Part shown: positions 1 through 7,286 of the stretch, piece by piece
Layout: the number at the start of each line of letters is the position of its first letter
Position numbering within the stretch: position 1 is the first letter of the stretch
Assembly (NCBI GenBank): GCA_963707125.1
Contig: CAVPOU010000023.1
Coordinates: 1-64,000 of the forward strand
Source of the DNA: CAVPDE01 sp963707125
Lineage (GTDB): Bacteria > Desulfobacterota > DSM-4660 > Desulfatiglandales > HGW-15
DNA length: 64,000 nucleotides
Direction of reading: 5' to 3'
The notes under the pieces: model-generated
What the model saw: only the letters and a program-made list of their open reading frames with translations
Database searches by the model: none
Told to the model about the DNA's origin: nothing
Position numbers and translations under genes: made by a program

Positions 1-247
1 TGTACTGTCAGTTTTCTGTTTAAAGGGATAATCGGGATAGGGGGAGCCACACGACCCCCCTCCTCACACACTACTACTGGCAATCAGGATCTTCGGCTAG
101 CGTTAAGCTTTCGCATAATGTTTGCCCTCACAGGTCGGCTCCGTCCTTCGACTTCGCTCAGGATAAACTCGCCTGGCGTGGGGACTTCCACCCCACAAGT
201 CCTGTGCCATGCCCGGCACACACGGTGCGCTTCACCAGACGCGGCTT
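1..247. other. Left edge, no gene recognised
   Basis: No supportable gene is seen here. Around 147-175 there is a CTTCGACTTCGCTCAGGA motif, a short palindromic word that is frequent in intergenic DNA of many environmental bacteria and is related to the hairpins listed at 47143 and 56527. The short open frames in this stretch have no recognisable protein features. Confidence 0.5.
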
Positions 248-445
248 TTATGCGGTCTGGTGAAGGGGCTTGTTCGCCGGCTTTGTGGCGCCGGTCAGCG
301 GCTTCGCTTCGCGTCTCGCAGCCTCCCCCGCTTTGCGAAAGAACTCGATAATCTCTTCGTTCGACTTGCCTGCGAGGTGTCCAGCTTGCTGGTCACGGAT
401 GCTCCGAACCACCTCAACGGCTTTGATTTCAGTCTTCTCTTCCAT
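248..445 (-). CDS. Putative antitoxin partner of PIN toxin
   Basis: Small charged protein of 65 aa, likely the second gene of a type II toxin-antitoxin pair. Its start overlaps the end of the PIN-domain gene (429-896) by 17 bp, the arrangement expected of a co-translated pair. The N-terminal half (EIKAVEVVRSIRDQQAG, then a helix containing NEEIIEFFRKAGE) resembles small helical proteins encoded next to PIN toxins. The C-terminus is Ala/Pro/Lys rich and probably disordered. A GAGAGG Shine-Dalgarno sequence sits about 7 nt before the ATG. The order toxin then antitoxin is the reverse of most pairs. Antitoxin function is inferred from context and pattern. Confidence 0.6.
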   Translation of the reverse strand: MEEKTEIKAVEVVRSIRDQQAGHLAGKSNEEIIEFFRKAGEAARREAKPLTGATKPANKPLHQTA

Positions 446-896
446 AGGTTGCCACCTCTCGTGGAGAGTATATGCCCACTGGGCGATATCCGAATTCCTG
501 GTTTATGCCATTGAATAGCTGGATCTTGTCCAGCCGCACGATGTGCTTAAAGTTCCAACTCACAAGAACGTCGACCTCCGCCACTGTCGCAACAGCGATA
601 TGGAGCATGTCGTTCCGAAAGCGCGGCCCCAACACACCTCGCCTCTCATACACCGAGAGCAGATCGAGGGCATCGGTGGTCACCGAAAGGGATTCCCCAG
701 CGACGAGGAATTCCAAGAATAGATCTCGGATCAGCTTGGGTGCCAACGCCGCCTCGGCCGCAGTCACGTCAGAGACAACCAGCCGAAACCGTCCAGCCCG
801 AAAGTCATCCATGAGTGCATTGGACCATGTGGCAAACTCCACATCAAAGCACCCGCCGAAAACGGACGTGTCAACGCAGATTCGAAGCTTCTTCAT
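429..896 (-). CDS. PIN-domain protein, probable toxin
   Basis: 155-aa single-domain PIN protein, a predicted Mg2+-dependent ribonuclease and the probable toxin of the pair with 248-445. The N-terminus carries the first acidic residue of the PIN core in CVDTSVFGG. A second acidic patch (TAAEAALAPK) follows, and the C-terminal signature HIAVATVAEVDVLVSWNFKHI is the usual late PIN motif in which alanines and an Asp lead into SWNFKH. Length fits a one-domain PIN toxin. Start ATG at 896 has AAAGGG 5 nt upstream. The RNA target cannot be read from the sequence. High confidence for the fold, moderate for a toxin role. Confidence 0.8.
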   Translation of the reverse strand: MKKLRICVDTSVFGGCFDVEFATWSNALMDDFRAGRFRLVVSDVTAAEAALAPKLIRDLFLEFLVAGESLSVTTDALDLLSVYERRGVLGPRFRNDMLHIAVATVAEVDVLVSWNFKHIVRLDKIQLFNGINQEFGYRPVGIYSPREVATYGRED

Positions 897-1013
897 TTTG
901 CCCTTTCACTATCTTCTTCCTGCGAACGTTCACAATGAGCGGTGTGAAGGGGGACACGGCATTCCGAAAAAGCCAAAGCCGCACGCCCCTTCACATCCAC
1001 CTGTATTGGATGG

Positions 1014-1349
1014 TTAAGCCCCCCAAATGTCCAGGAATCCTTGCACTGTAGCACGGGTCTTGGAACTAAAACGGGCAAACTCATCCTCATCCAACAATTC
1101 CTGAAACCGGATGCGCGCAAGCTGCACCAAGGCTGTCGAGCGCCGGGGGGCATCGAACGTGTCTGCCAGCTCCCCATCGCGTCGCTGGAGCAGCTTGAAC
1201 ACCGCCAAATAGCGCTGATGGCTGGTCTGGCCGGTGTCGGTGGCGAGCTGGCTGGCTTCAGCAAGCACGCTCTGGCAGAACCGCTCCAGTGCGGTGACAC
1301 GAAGTTCGCGGAAGACCTTCCAATCTGATTCGCCGATCTGACGCTCCAT
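1014..1349 (-). CDS. Conserved hypothetical protein, 111 aa
   Basis: Soluble, helical protein with no membrane segment and no Cys motif. It opens with GESDWKVFRELRVTALERFC and contains a central QRYLAVFKLLQRRDGELADTF-like helical stretch. I recognise the general pattern from small unknown proteins found in accessory regions beside toxin-antitoxin genes, but cannot assign a function. An overlapping frame at 893-1300 on the same strand is low-complexity and is treated as a shadow. The gene shares the minus-strand direction of the neighbouring PIN, hicAB and brnT pairs. Confidence 0.6.
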   Translation of the reverse strand: MERQIGESDWKVFRELRVTALERFCQSVLAEASQLATDTGQTSHQRYLAVFKLLQRRDGELADTFDAPRRSTALVQLARIRFQELLDEDEFARFSSKTRATVQGFLDIWGA

Positions 1350-1537
1350 CGATGTTCCTTCGCATCAGCCTAACGTATTCATGCGGGGCGGGCGGCTTGC
1401 CCGCACCCCACTTCATAAAAGTCTCGAAAGACTTTCCCTGCACCGGCTTTCAAAATCGGCATGGTAATAGCCCGGCCCTCTCCATGAAATTGTTCGGCCT
1501 CTCTCCGGATCTGCGGAGCTCGCTGGTATGCTTACGT

Positions 1538-1927
1538 TTACCATCTGCGCCGCCATTTGTCCCGGTAGCTTGGCGCGTCGGAGATAGGCTCGTCCGGCTC
1601 CTCCGCTCTCTCTGCGATAAAGCTACTCTCATCACCGTCTTTTATCCTGATTCTACCCGTGAGACGCCCATCCTTGCGAAGTCTCACGCTCCCGGTTCCG
1701 GAGACAGGGTCATACTCCCAAGCCCCATGCCATGTAAACGACACGCCCGTTTTGGTGGGCTTGCAGTTCACGTGAGCGAGAAGAACGAACATCCTCAATC
1801 GATCGTCCCATCCCGTTAGGGAGATCAGCGCCGTCCCGATGATATCGATGTCGTCGTTAGCCCACTGTGACGTCTCGATGATCCGCCACCAACCATAATA
1901 CTCGTGAGGTATTTCTTTGTCTGTCAT
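1538..1927 (-). CDS. Conserved hypothetical protein, 129 aa
   Basis: A small soluble protein rich in Trp and charged residues: YYGWWRIIETSQW near the N-terminus, then a beta-rich body (GVSFTWHGAWEYDPVSGTG) and an acidic/basic tail ending DKWRRRW. I do not recognise a characterised family. The ATG at 1927 is preferred over an upstream in-frame start at 1996 because the first 23 residues of the longer form (VRRENIFAP...) look non-coding and TDKEIPHEYYG is a more natural N-terminus. It lies between the 111-aa unknown and hicAB, in the same orientation, so it is probably part of the same accessory island. Confidence 0.55.
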   Translation of the reverse strand: MTDKEIPHEYYGWWRIIETSQWANDDIDIIGTALISLTGWDDRLRMFVLLAHVNCKPTKTGVSFTWHGAWEYDPVSGTGSVRLRKDGRLTGRIRIKDGDESSFIAERAEEPDEPISDAPSYRDKWRRRW

Positions 1928-2046
1928 TGGAAGATCATGCTCCTTGATAGGAGCAAAAATATTTTCCCGCCGAACGCGAAGCTCACCGGTGAGCAAAGCG
2001 AATCCGGTGGAGTGATCGGTTCGGCCCTACCCTTCCGGTCCCTCTC

Positions 2047-2271
2047 TCAGGCAGCAGCCACTTGATAGATGACAGGCCGATACTTTGGCGGAGGAATGGG
2101 CTTGCGTTCTGAACGGGCAGCCTCTAACCAAAGCAGTTTGGCCTTCTGCACCTCTCTTAGCGCCTTCTCTGGAGTCTCGCCAAACGCAGAACAAGCCTCC
2201 AAATCAGGAATGTCGGCAATGTAGCCCCCGTCTTCTTCAGAATAGAAGATATTTATATGGTAGTCTCCCAT
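2047..2271 (-). CDS. hicB: HicB-family antitoxin
   Basis: 74-aa HicB-like antitoxin with the degenerate RNase H-like fold: INIFYSEEDGGYIADIPDLEACSAFGETPEKAL is the typical beta-beta-alpha opening (D-GYIA-IPDL-C-A-G-T-EA). There is no C-terminal DNA-binding extension; it ends after the KPIPPPKYRP segment, so it belongs to the short HicB group. The ATG at 2271 overlaps the TGA of hicA (TGATG), with GGAGG 4 nt upstream; a GTG one codon earlier is possible. Neutralises HicA by direct binding (family knowledge). Confidence 0.85.
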   Translation of the reverse strand: MGDYHINIFYSEEDGGYIADIPDLEACSAFGETPEKALREVQKAKLLWLEAARSERKPIPPPKYRPVIYQVAAA

Positions 2272-2525
2272 CACTCCTCCTTTAGTTTCAGGCTGTAACG
2301 TTCGACCAGCTTCAAAAACTGGCGCATCTGGTAAGGTTTCGTTTGCCCTTTAACCTCCTGCAGATTAACAAGCTCCGGAATGTCGGGGTGTACGAAAATG
2401 TGGTGGCTCCCCTCTTTGCGAGATAGCCGGAATCCAAAGCCTTCCACCAGTCCTATCATATCAGAGAACCGGACGTTCTTCGATCCTGCAAGTATCCTTT
2501 GGAGTATCTTTCGTTTTGTCGCCAT
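2271..2525 (-). CDS. hicA: HicA-family mRNA interferase toxin
   Basis: 84-aa HicA toxin, a small double-stranded-RNA-binding-fold mRNA interferase. The catalytic-site pattern is visible: GFGFRLSRKEGSHHIFVHPDIPELVNLQ, in which G-S-H-H contains the essential His, followed by the QEVKGQTKPYQMRQFLKLVE helix. It is the first gene of the pair and overlaps hicB by one base. The start at 2525 (ATG-Ala-Thr-Lys) is chosen over an upstream in-frame start at 2591 because the family begins at the KRKILQRIL segment. Confidence 0.88.
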   Translation of the reverse strand: MATKRKILQRILAGSKNVRFSDMIGLVEGFGFRLSRKEGSHHIFVHPDIPELVNLQEVKGQTKPYQMRQFLKLVERYSLKLKEE

Positions 2526-2591
2526 TTTGTTGGTCACCGGCTGGCCAACGAATAAGAGTTTTTGCGGCGTGGAGCCGACGCAGAAAGTCAA

Positions 2592-2824
2592 GTTGAACTG
2601 AACCGCTGAGCGTGAGGTTGGGATTCGATATGGGGATTCAGGCGCCGACTTGCGCTATTTTTGACGCATTATAGGGGATGAAAGGGCGAAACACAAGCAG
2701 TGTGTGGCCTGGAAATTCGGGACTCGAGAGGGTCGGAAGGCTGGCATACTCGATTTCAAGATGCAAGAAAGCGCCCTTGGAGCCTCTTGAGACGCAGAAG
2801 TCCCGTAGTACTCGACAATGGCTC
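2592..2824. other. Intergenic upstream of hicAB, possible decayed helicase DNA
   Basis: No intact gene. Short open frames on the plus strand run into the helicase remnant at 2825 but their translation before that point does not resemble the family, so this stretch is either unrelated sequence or more strongly decayed helicase DNA. The hicAB promoter must lie near its left end on the minus strand. Confidence 0.4.
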
Positions 2825-3001
2825 CCGGTATCCCGGCAGGGGACGCTGGCGCAGTATGCCGGGCGACTTCACAGGCTACACGATAGGAAGAGAGAGGTGT
2901 TGATATACGATTATGCTGATCTCGACGTGCGTGTATTGGCCAGAATGTTTGAAAGACGCAGGCGGGGATATAAGGCCATAGGATATGATATGGCCTCATG
3001 A
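2825..3001 (+). pseudogene. Remnant of DEAD/DEAH helicase C-terminus
   Basis: Only the last ~58 codons of a large superfamily II helicase are recognisable: LPVSRQGTLAQYAGRLHRLH is the motif VI region (family form close to GTLQQYAGRLHR), followed by REVLIYDYADLDVRVLARMF and a RRRRGYKAIGY tail typical of helicases that carry phospholipase D or primase domains in defence and conflict systems. No upstream helicase motifs (Walker A, DExx) are present in any frame nearby and no start codon with a ribosome site fits. The fragment is therefore the tail of a deleted gene. Its place between two toxin-antitoxin pairs supports turnover by mobile or defence elements. Confidence 0.7.
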
Positions 3002-3284
3002 TGATTTCGCTCCAAGACGGAGGGAAGGGGCTCAACGGTATAGGGCTTAATGATTTATTAATGGTCTCACAATTGTCAGGACATCCTTGTTAAATCCCTC
3101 CTGACCTCTCCTTCGACAGGATCAGGACAGGCTCTTTAACAAAGGGAGGGATTACCCCTCTTTGGCCGCCGGCCCATAGGGCCTCTGGCCGGAGGGTAAA
3201 GAGGGGTAAGGGGAGATTTTACGAACCATGTCAATTCTATTTCGAGACTGTTCATAAGTGCATCGATGTCGTGGCACTCAGCAG
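3002..3284. repeat. Intergenic palindromic region
   Basis: No gene. A 12-bp inverted repeat (TTACCCCTCTTT at 3152-3163 and its complement at 3198-3209) encloses a GC-rich core with its own GGCC palindromes. Before it are copies of the AATCCCTCC/GGAGGGATT word and a CTTCGACAGGATCAGGACAGGCTC segment. These are short intergenic repeats like others in this window. Confidence 0.6.
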
Positions 3285-3569
3285 TTAGGCCCTCTTTTTC
3301 TCTGTTAAGTATCCAGACACATACTTGTGTATAATGCTGGATATCAAGGTCTGATAGGGGACACCCTCTTGAGCCGCAATGACTTGGACTTGATCCAAAT
3401 CCTTTGAAGACATCCGAATATTTATTCTCTTGTCTTTTTGAAGTGTGTTTCGCGCATACTCCTTAAGTTTCTTGATTTCCTGTTTTCGATTCTTGACCGG
3501 TCTCCATTCTCCCCGATCATAGGATTCCAAAATGTCTTTTTCTTCATCATCCAAAAACACAGTCTTCAT
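3285..3569 (-). CDS. BrnA/CopG-type antitoxin
   Basis: 94-aa antitoxin. The N-terminal part (LDDEEKDILESYDRGEW) is the toxin-binding arm; the C-terminal part, RINIRMSSKDLDQVQVIAAQEGVPYQTLISSIIHKY, is a ribbon-helix-helix DNA-binding domain of the CopG/MetJ type with a beta strand INIRMS and two helices. It overlaps the upstream toxin gene by 4 bp (ATGA type). Such proteins neutralise the BrnT-like RNase and repress their own operon. Assignment rests on the domain pattern and pairing. Confidence 0.8.
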   Translation of the reverse strand: MKTVFLDDEEKDILESYDRGEWRPVKNRKQEIKKLKEYARNTLQKDKRINIRMSSKDLDQVQVIAAQEGVPYQTLISSIIHKYVSGYLTEKKRA

Positions 3570-3844
3570 CTTTCTACCCTCACATATTTGTTCGTAGCCT
3601 TTCTACTGGGAATGATTGTTTTCAAGAATATCTCTTCCCCATCTTGTACGTAAGGAATGACATAAGCATAGTCGTTGATCCTGACTATCGCTATCCTCTG
3701 CCCTGGATACTTCTCTTGGTTCGGATGTTCAAGGACATCCAGGACCTCTTCGCGTTCCATCAAGATAACGACCTGTTCAAAACAAACGCCTCGGTGCTCT
3801 TTCAGCCATTCATTCTTCTCATTATTCCACTGGAATACGCTCAT
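3566..3844 (-). CDS. BrnT-family ribonuclease toxin
   Basis: 92-aa toxin of the BrnT family. Family signature is clear: FQWNNEKNEWLKEHRGV-FEQ (W-xxxKN--N-KH-V-F) at the start, ERE--DVLEHPNQEKYPGQRIAIVRINDYAYVIPYV in the middle and IFLKTIIPSRKATNKY at the end, where the IPSRKAT basic tail matches the R-A-x6-Y type terminus. A longer frame to 3952 exists, but the family starts at about MSVFQW. On the minus strand a perfect TATAAT (3912-3917) and a TTGACA-17-TATGTT promoter (3851-3879) lie just upstream; the latter would give an almost leaderless transcript. First gene of the pair with 3285-3569. Confidence 0.82.
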   Translation of the reverse strand: MSVFQWNNEKNEWLKEHRGVCFEQVVILMEREEVLDVLEHPNQEKYPGQRIAIVRINDYAYVIPYVQDGEEIFLKTIIPSRKATNKYVRVER

Positions 3845-3967
3845 CCTGCCAACATATGACGATGTCTGCCTTATGTCAACAACATATTGGACGGTCACCA
3901 CCTCGCATCCCATTATACCCACCTTTATGTCGAAAATGATACAACCATTCAATATCCTTATTATTTA

Positions 3968-3996
3968 TTGACATCGCCGGTGGCTCAAGATATGAA
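3968..3996 (+). promoter_or_regulatory. Sigma-70-like promoter for first AOR
   Basis: TTGACA (3968-3973), 17-bp spacer, TATGAA (3991-3996), about 95 bp before the AOR start. A GGAAAC/GTTTCC mini-hairpin (4031-4046) sits in the leader. Confidence 0.55.
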
Positions 3997-4092
3997 TGCA
4001 CGGAGACAGAAAGAAGAGCTTCTCAACAAAAAGGAAACACCCGTTTCCACCAACAACGCAGTAGGCGTAACCACCTGGAAAGGAGGGTATTC

Positions 4093-5835
4093 ATGGATAA
4101 GATTTTAAGGATCAACATGGGCGCAGCTGGCGGACCCAAAGCAACGGTAACCCCTGTCGGAGCATATGCCGGTCTGGGCGGACGAGCGATGACTTCCGGA
4201 ATTGTTTCTAAGGAAGTGCCCCCTTTGTGTCATGCTCTTGGTGAGGACAACAAACTCGTGATCGCCCCGGGCATGCTGAGCGGATCAACGGCAGCCATGT
4301 CAGGCAGGCTTTCGGTGGGCTGCAAAAGCCCTCTTACCGGAGGAATCAAGGAGGCCAATGCTGGAGGCCAGCCCTCGCAGATGCTCGCGAGGCTTGGCTA
4401 TGCGGCAATCGTCCTGGAGGGCAAACCCAAAGAAGGCGCTCTCTACAAGCTGTTCATCAACAAGGACGGAGTGAAAATCTCTTCCGCCGACAATCTCAAG
4501 ATGCTCGGCAACTATGACACGGTCGAAAAAATGAAAGCCGAATTCGGCGAAAAGATCGCCGTTATGTCCATCGGGCCGGCCGGTGAAATGAAGCTGGCAG
4601 CAGCCTCCATTGCCTGCACGGACATGGAACTCCGGCCGACACGACATGCCGGTCGAGGCGGCGTGGGCGCGGTCATGGGAAGCAAGGGCGTCAAGGCGAT
4701 TGTGATCGACGACGCAGGAGCCAAGATGCGAAGCCCCAAGGACCCTGAAGCCTTTAAAGATGCCACCAAGAGATGGGTGGAGGGAATTCGAAAGCATCCG
4801 GTCACAGGCCAGGGCATGCCTGCCTACGGGACCAACGTGCTCACCAATGTGATCAACGAGGCTGGCGGCTACCCCACGAAAAACTTCATGTGGGGCCGTT
4901 TCGACACCTGCTCCAAGATCAGCGGGGAAACCCAGGCAGCCCTTGAAAATCAGCGGGGCGGCGAAGGTTCCGCCACCCACGGGTGCCACCGCGGCTGCAT
5001 CATCCGATGCTCAGGAACCTTTTACGACAAGGACGGCCATTATCTCACCAAGCAGCCGGAGTATGAAACTGTCTGGGCTCACGGCGGAAACTGCGGTATT
5101 GATGATCTGGACTCCATCGCCATGCTGGACCGCCTGGACGACGACTTTGGCGTGGATACGATCGAAATGGGAGCCACCATCGGCGTAGCCATGGAAGCCG
5201 GGTTGGCCAAGTTTGGCGACGCACAGGCCGCCATCAACCTGGTCAAGGAAGTGGGCAAAGGCACTCCGCTCGGAAGGATTCTGGGGAGCGGCGCCGCTGT
5301 CACAGGCAAGGTGTTTGGAGTAGAAAGAATCCCGGTGGTTAAAGGACAATCCATGCCCGCCTATGATCCCCGCGGTGTCCAAGGCATTGGAGTCACCTAT
5401 GCCACAAGCCCCATGGGCGCCGATCACACCGCAGGATATGCGGTGGCCACCAACATCCTCGGAGTGGGCGGCAAGGTAGATCCTCTCAAGCCAGAAGGCC
5501 AGGCAGAGCTTTCGCGAAACCTTCAGATTGCCACTGCAGCGATCGACTCCACCGGAATGTGCCTGTTTATCGCTTTTCCGATCATGGATCAGCCTGAAAC
5601 CTTCCAGGCTCTCCTTGACTCCATGAACGCCTTTTTTGGTCTAAAGCTCACGGCCAATGATGTAACTGAACTGGGGAAATCCGTGCTAAAGAAAGAAAGG
5701 GATTTCAACCTGCAGGCAGGGCTCACCGCTCAGCACGACCGGCTGCCCGAATTCTTCAAGAAGGAATCTCTACCGCCTCACAACGTCACCTTTACGGTGA
5801 CAGATAAGGATCTTGACTCGGTCTTGAACTGGTAG
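4093..5835 (+). CDS. Aldehyde:ferredoxin oxidoreductase family enzyme
   Basis: 580-aa tungsto-/molybdo-bis-pterin enzyme of the AOR family (COG2414), predicted to oxidise aldehydes to acids with ferredoxin as acceptor; actual substrate unknown. N-terminal domain holds the pterin-binding GGR (LGGRAMTS), LARLGYAAIVLEGKP and the RHAGRGGVGAVMGSKGVKAIV region. The cubane ligands are Cys298, Cys302 and Cys306 in HGCHRGCIIRC, a CX3CX3C spacing, with a fourth candidate Cys490 (STGMCLF). The second AOR in this window (50646) has the classical CX2CX3C. AAAGGAGGG precedes the ATG by 5 nt, implying strong translation. Followed by a strong terminator at 5861. Downstream genes encode MoaD- and ThiF-like proteins, consistent with pterin-cofactor supply. 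Cytoplasmic; no signal peptide. Confidence 0.9.
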   Translation: MDKILRINMGAAGGPKATVTPVGAYAGLGGRAMTSGIVSKEVPPLCHALGEDNKLVIAPGMLSGSTAAMSGRLSVGCKSPLTGGIKEANAGGQPSQMLARLGYAAIVLEGKPKEGALYKLFINKDGVKISSADNLKMLGNYDTVEKMKAEFGEKIAVMSIGPAGEMKLAAASIACTDMELRPTRHAGRGGVGAVMGSKGVKAIVIDDAGAKMRSPKDPEAFKDATKRWVEGIRKHPVTGQGMPAYGTNVLTNVINEAGGYPTKNFMWGRFDTCSKISGETQAALENQRGGEGSATHGCHRGCIIRCSGTFYDKDGHYLTKQPEYETVWAHGGNCGIDDLDSIAMLDRLDDDFGVDTIEMGATIGVAMEAGLAKFGDAQAAINLVKEVGKGTPLGRILGSGAAVTGKVFGVERIPVVKGQSMPAYDPRGVQGIGVTYATSPMGADHTAGYAVATNILGVGGKVDPLKPEGQAELSRNLQIATAAIDSTGMCLFIAFPIMDQPETFQALLDSMNAFFGLKLTANDVTELGKSVLKKERDFNLQAGLTAQHDRLPEFFKKESLPPHNVTFTVTDKDLDSVLNW

Positions 5836-5860
5836 AAGGATTGATATGACTTGCTTTAAC

Positions 5861-5889
5861 GGGGAGACTGTGATTACAGTCTCCCCTTT
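5861..5889 (+). terminator. Rho-independent terminator after first AOR
   Basis: Perfect 10-bp stem GGGGAGACTG/CAGTCTCCCC with a 6-nt loop (5861-5886) followed by TTT, 26 bp after the AOR stop. Confidence 0.85.
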
Positions 5890-5946
5890 GTCTTTGATGA
5901 AGTACCCCACCGAAAGCAGGAGGGTACCAGACCCATTACCACATTG

Positions 5947-6014
5947 GTCACACCCGCGCAGGCGGGTGTCCAGAAAGCACTATAAGACTGGATTCCCGCC
6001 TCCGCGGGAATGAC
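5947..6014. repeat. REP-like double palindrome, copy 1
   Basis: Two head-to-head hairpins: a left one around ACCCGCGCAGGCGGGT ending TCCAG, and a right one beginning CTGGA with TTCCCGCCTCCGCGGGAA, bounded by GTCA and TGAC. The layout and outer bases are shared with the copy at 15821-15884, and both are followed by a GCAAGCNGCGGGGAAT tail, so they belong to one family although the stem bases differ. Confidence 0.8.
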
Positions 6015-6082
6015 AAAACCGAAGCAAGCTGCGGGGAATGAAACCTATAGAGATTCAATGTTAAATAGATAAGGTAAGTGCT

Positions 6083-6709
6083 ATGTCTAATCCAACCGTT
6101 TCCTTGACCGCAGAGCCGAAACTTTTTGAAAAATTTCTTCAACTTCTCCAGAAAGGAGTGAAGATATCGGGTCGTGTCGGTTCAAGTGTCCGATCATTCC
6201 TTTGTGATGACCTGGGGCTGAGCTCCGAATACGTGGACAAGAGAATTCAGACTCTGTTCTTGAACGGCAAGGCTGTGGATAACCCGGACACCGCCCACCT
6301 CAAGGAGGACTCGACCCTTGCCCTCTCAGCAGCTATGCCCGGTCTCCTGGGTGCAACCCTCCGCAAGGGGAGTTACTACGCTCGAATGCGGAACGAGATT
6401 TCCTATCAGGAGCAAAGCCAGGCCATCACCGTCCATGAAGGCTTTGTTCTGCTGAAACTTTTCAATCTTCTTTCTCCGGAAATTGGACCGGCAGTCCTGA
6501 AGAGAGGCATCTGGCTGAAAGGCGAAGACCTAAACCGCTTTCTTAAGGAATTGTCCGATGAGGTGGTGGGCATGTGCACAGAAGCGAAAGTGGATGGTCA
6601 GGCGGTCAAGCTGAAGGATTTTGCGGAGAAAAGCTCGAAATATGAACTGGTTCTTGTAAGAATCCAATGTACCTCATCAGCCGCCTGCAACGGGCGGGAA
6701 AACCCCTAA
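6083..6709 (+). CDS. Unknown protein of AOR locus, 208 aa
   Basis: I do not recognise a characterised family. It is a soluble alpha/beta protein without Cys-cluster, signal peptide or membrane segment. The first ~100 residues (VRSFLCDDLGLSSEYVDKRIQTLFLNGKAVDNPDTAHL...STLALSAAMPGLLGATLRKGSYYARMR) look like a small ubiquitin-like or chaperone-like domain: the phrase FLNGKAVDNPD followed by acidic KEDSTLALSAAMPG resembles the ends of MoaD/ThiS-type beta-grasp proteins. The last third is helical. It sits between AOR and moaD and overlaps the convergent moaD by 33 bp. A role in AOR cofactor insertion or maturation is a context inference only. Its last residues, encoded in the overlap, are Ala/Ser/Asn rich and may be recent read-through. 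Confidence 0.7.
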   Translation: MSNPTVSLTAEPKLFEKFLQLLQKGVKISGRVGSSVRSFLCDDLGLSSEYVDKRIQTLFLNGKAVDNPDTAHLKEDSTLALSAAMPGLLGATLRKGSYYARMRNEISYQEQSQAITVHEGFVLLKLFNLLSPEIGPAVLKRGIWLKGEDLNRFLKELSDEVVGMCTEAKVDGQAVKLKDFAEKSSKYELVLVRIQCTSSAACNGRENP

Positions 6710-6919
6710 CCGGTCTCCGTCTTTCAGAACCTCGTTGTCCTTTGCATGAATCCCGTTGAGGAAAATAAGTTTCACGGTCTCCAGTGGCACTTTAAGATTC
6801 TCAAGAAGAGCCTTGATGGTTGTGCCCTCCCCTACTTCAAGGTAACCTTGACTTTTCTCAAGCGCGGCTTGAGGCATGTATCTGCCCAATGACGCATAAA
6901 GCTTCACTTCAATTTTCAT
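6677..6919 (-). CDS. MoaD/ThiS-family sulfur carrier
   Basis: 80-aa beta-grasp sulfur carrier. It starts MKIEVKLYASLGRYMP, has the mid-protein GTTIKALLENLKVP and KLIFLNGIHAKDN segments, and ends KDGDRLGVFPPVAGG: the terminal Gly-Gly is the residue pair that is adenylated and thiocarboxylated by an E1-like ThiF/MoeB enzyme. The partner is probably the ThiF-like protein at 7287. It is encoded opposite to its neighbours and overlaps the 208-aa gene tail to tail. A TATAAT box lies on the minus strand at 6963-6968. Start 6919 is chosen because residues before it (from 6964) look non-coding. Likely supplies sulfur for the metal-binding pterin of AOR. Confidence 0.88.
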   Translation of the reverse strand: MKIEVKLYASLGRYMPQAALEKSQGYLEVGEGTTIKALLENLKVPLETVKLIFLNGIHAKDNEVLKDGDRLGVFPPVAGG

Positions 6920-7286
6920 GTTAACCTGACCACCTGTTTTGTTTGGTTTGTAACACGAATGCATTATATATCCTGGAGGCTCCCCCTCACCCTGCCCTCT
7001 CCCCCGAAATGGGGGAGAGGGTTCGAGTAAGAGGCGTCATAGAAGTTGCATAATCAATGAATGCATTCGCATTACTAACTTCTTTAATCATTTGCTCAAG
7101 GGGTTGTCAATAACAGTGATCTTCACTCTCTCTTGATGAATGCCTTGCAATATTCAAAGAAAAACATTAAGAAAATGAGCACTGAGTTGAGCGCCTCTAA
7201 GAAACAGCGGTCAGCCGTCAGCAGTCGTCGGTCAACCGTCGGCGGTCGGCCGTCAGCTTGCTTCACCTTAAAGCAAGGGTTCAAGA
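6920..7286. other. Intergenic with a C/G-rich hairpin
   Basis: No gene recognised. Holds the moaD promoter region at its left end, a perfect 11-bp hairpin CCCTCTCCCCC/GGGGGAGAGGG at 6995-7021 (a repeat word also seen at 19708-19730 and 38177-38197), AT-rich sequence, and a cluster of repeated GGTC/CGTC words (GTCAGCCGTCAGCAGTCGTC...) around 7205-7255 that looks like simple-sequence repeat. Confidence 0.55.

Noticed and set aside
893..1300. 135-aa minus-strand frame overlapping 1014-1349
   Set aside because: Ser/Pro/Trp-rich and without ribosome site; the overlapping 111-aa frame is more protein-like.
3997..4092. Possible molybdenum/tungsten-cofactor riboswitch before AOR1
   Set aside because: Only one simple hairpin (GGAAAC/GTTTCC) is seen; the required multi-helix core was not found by eye. 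A covariance-model search would settle it.
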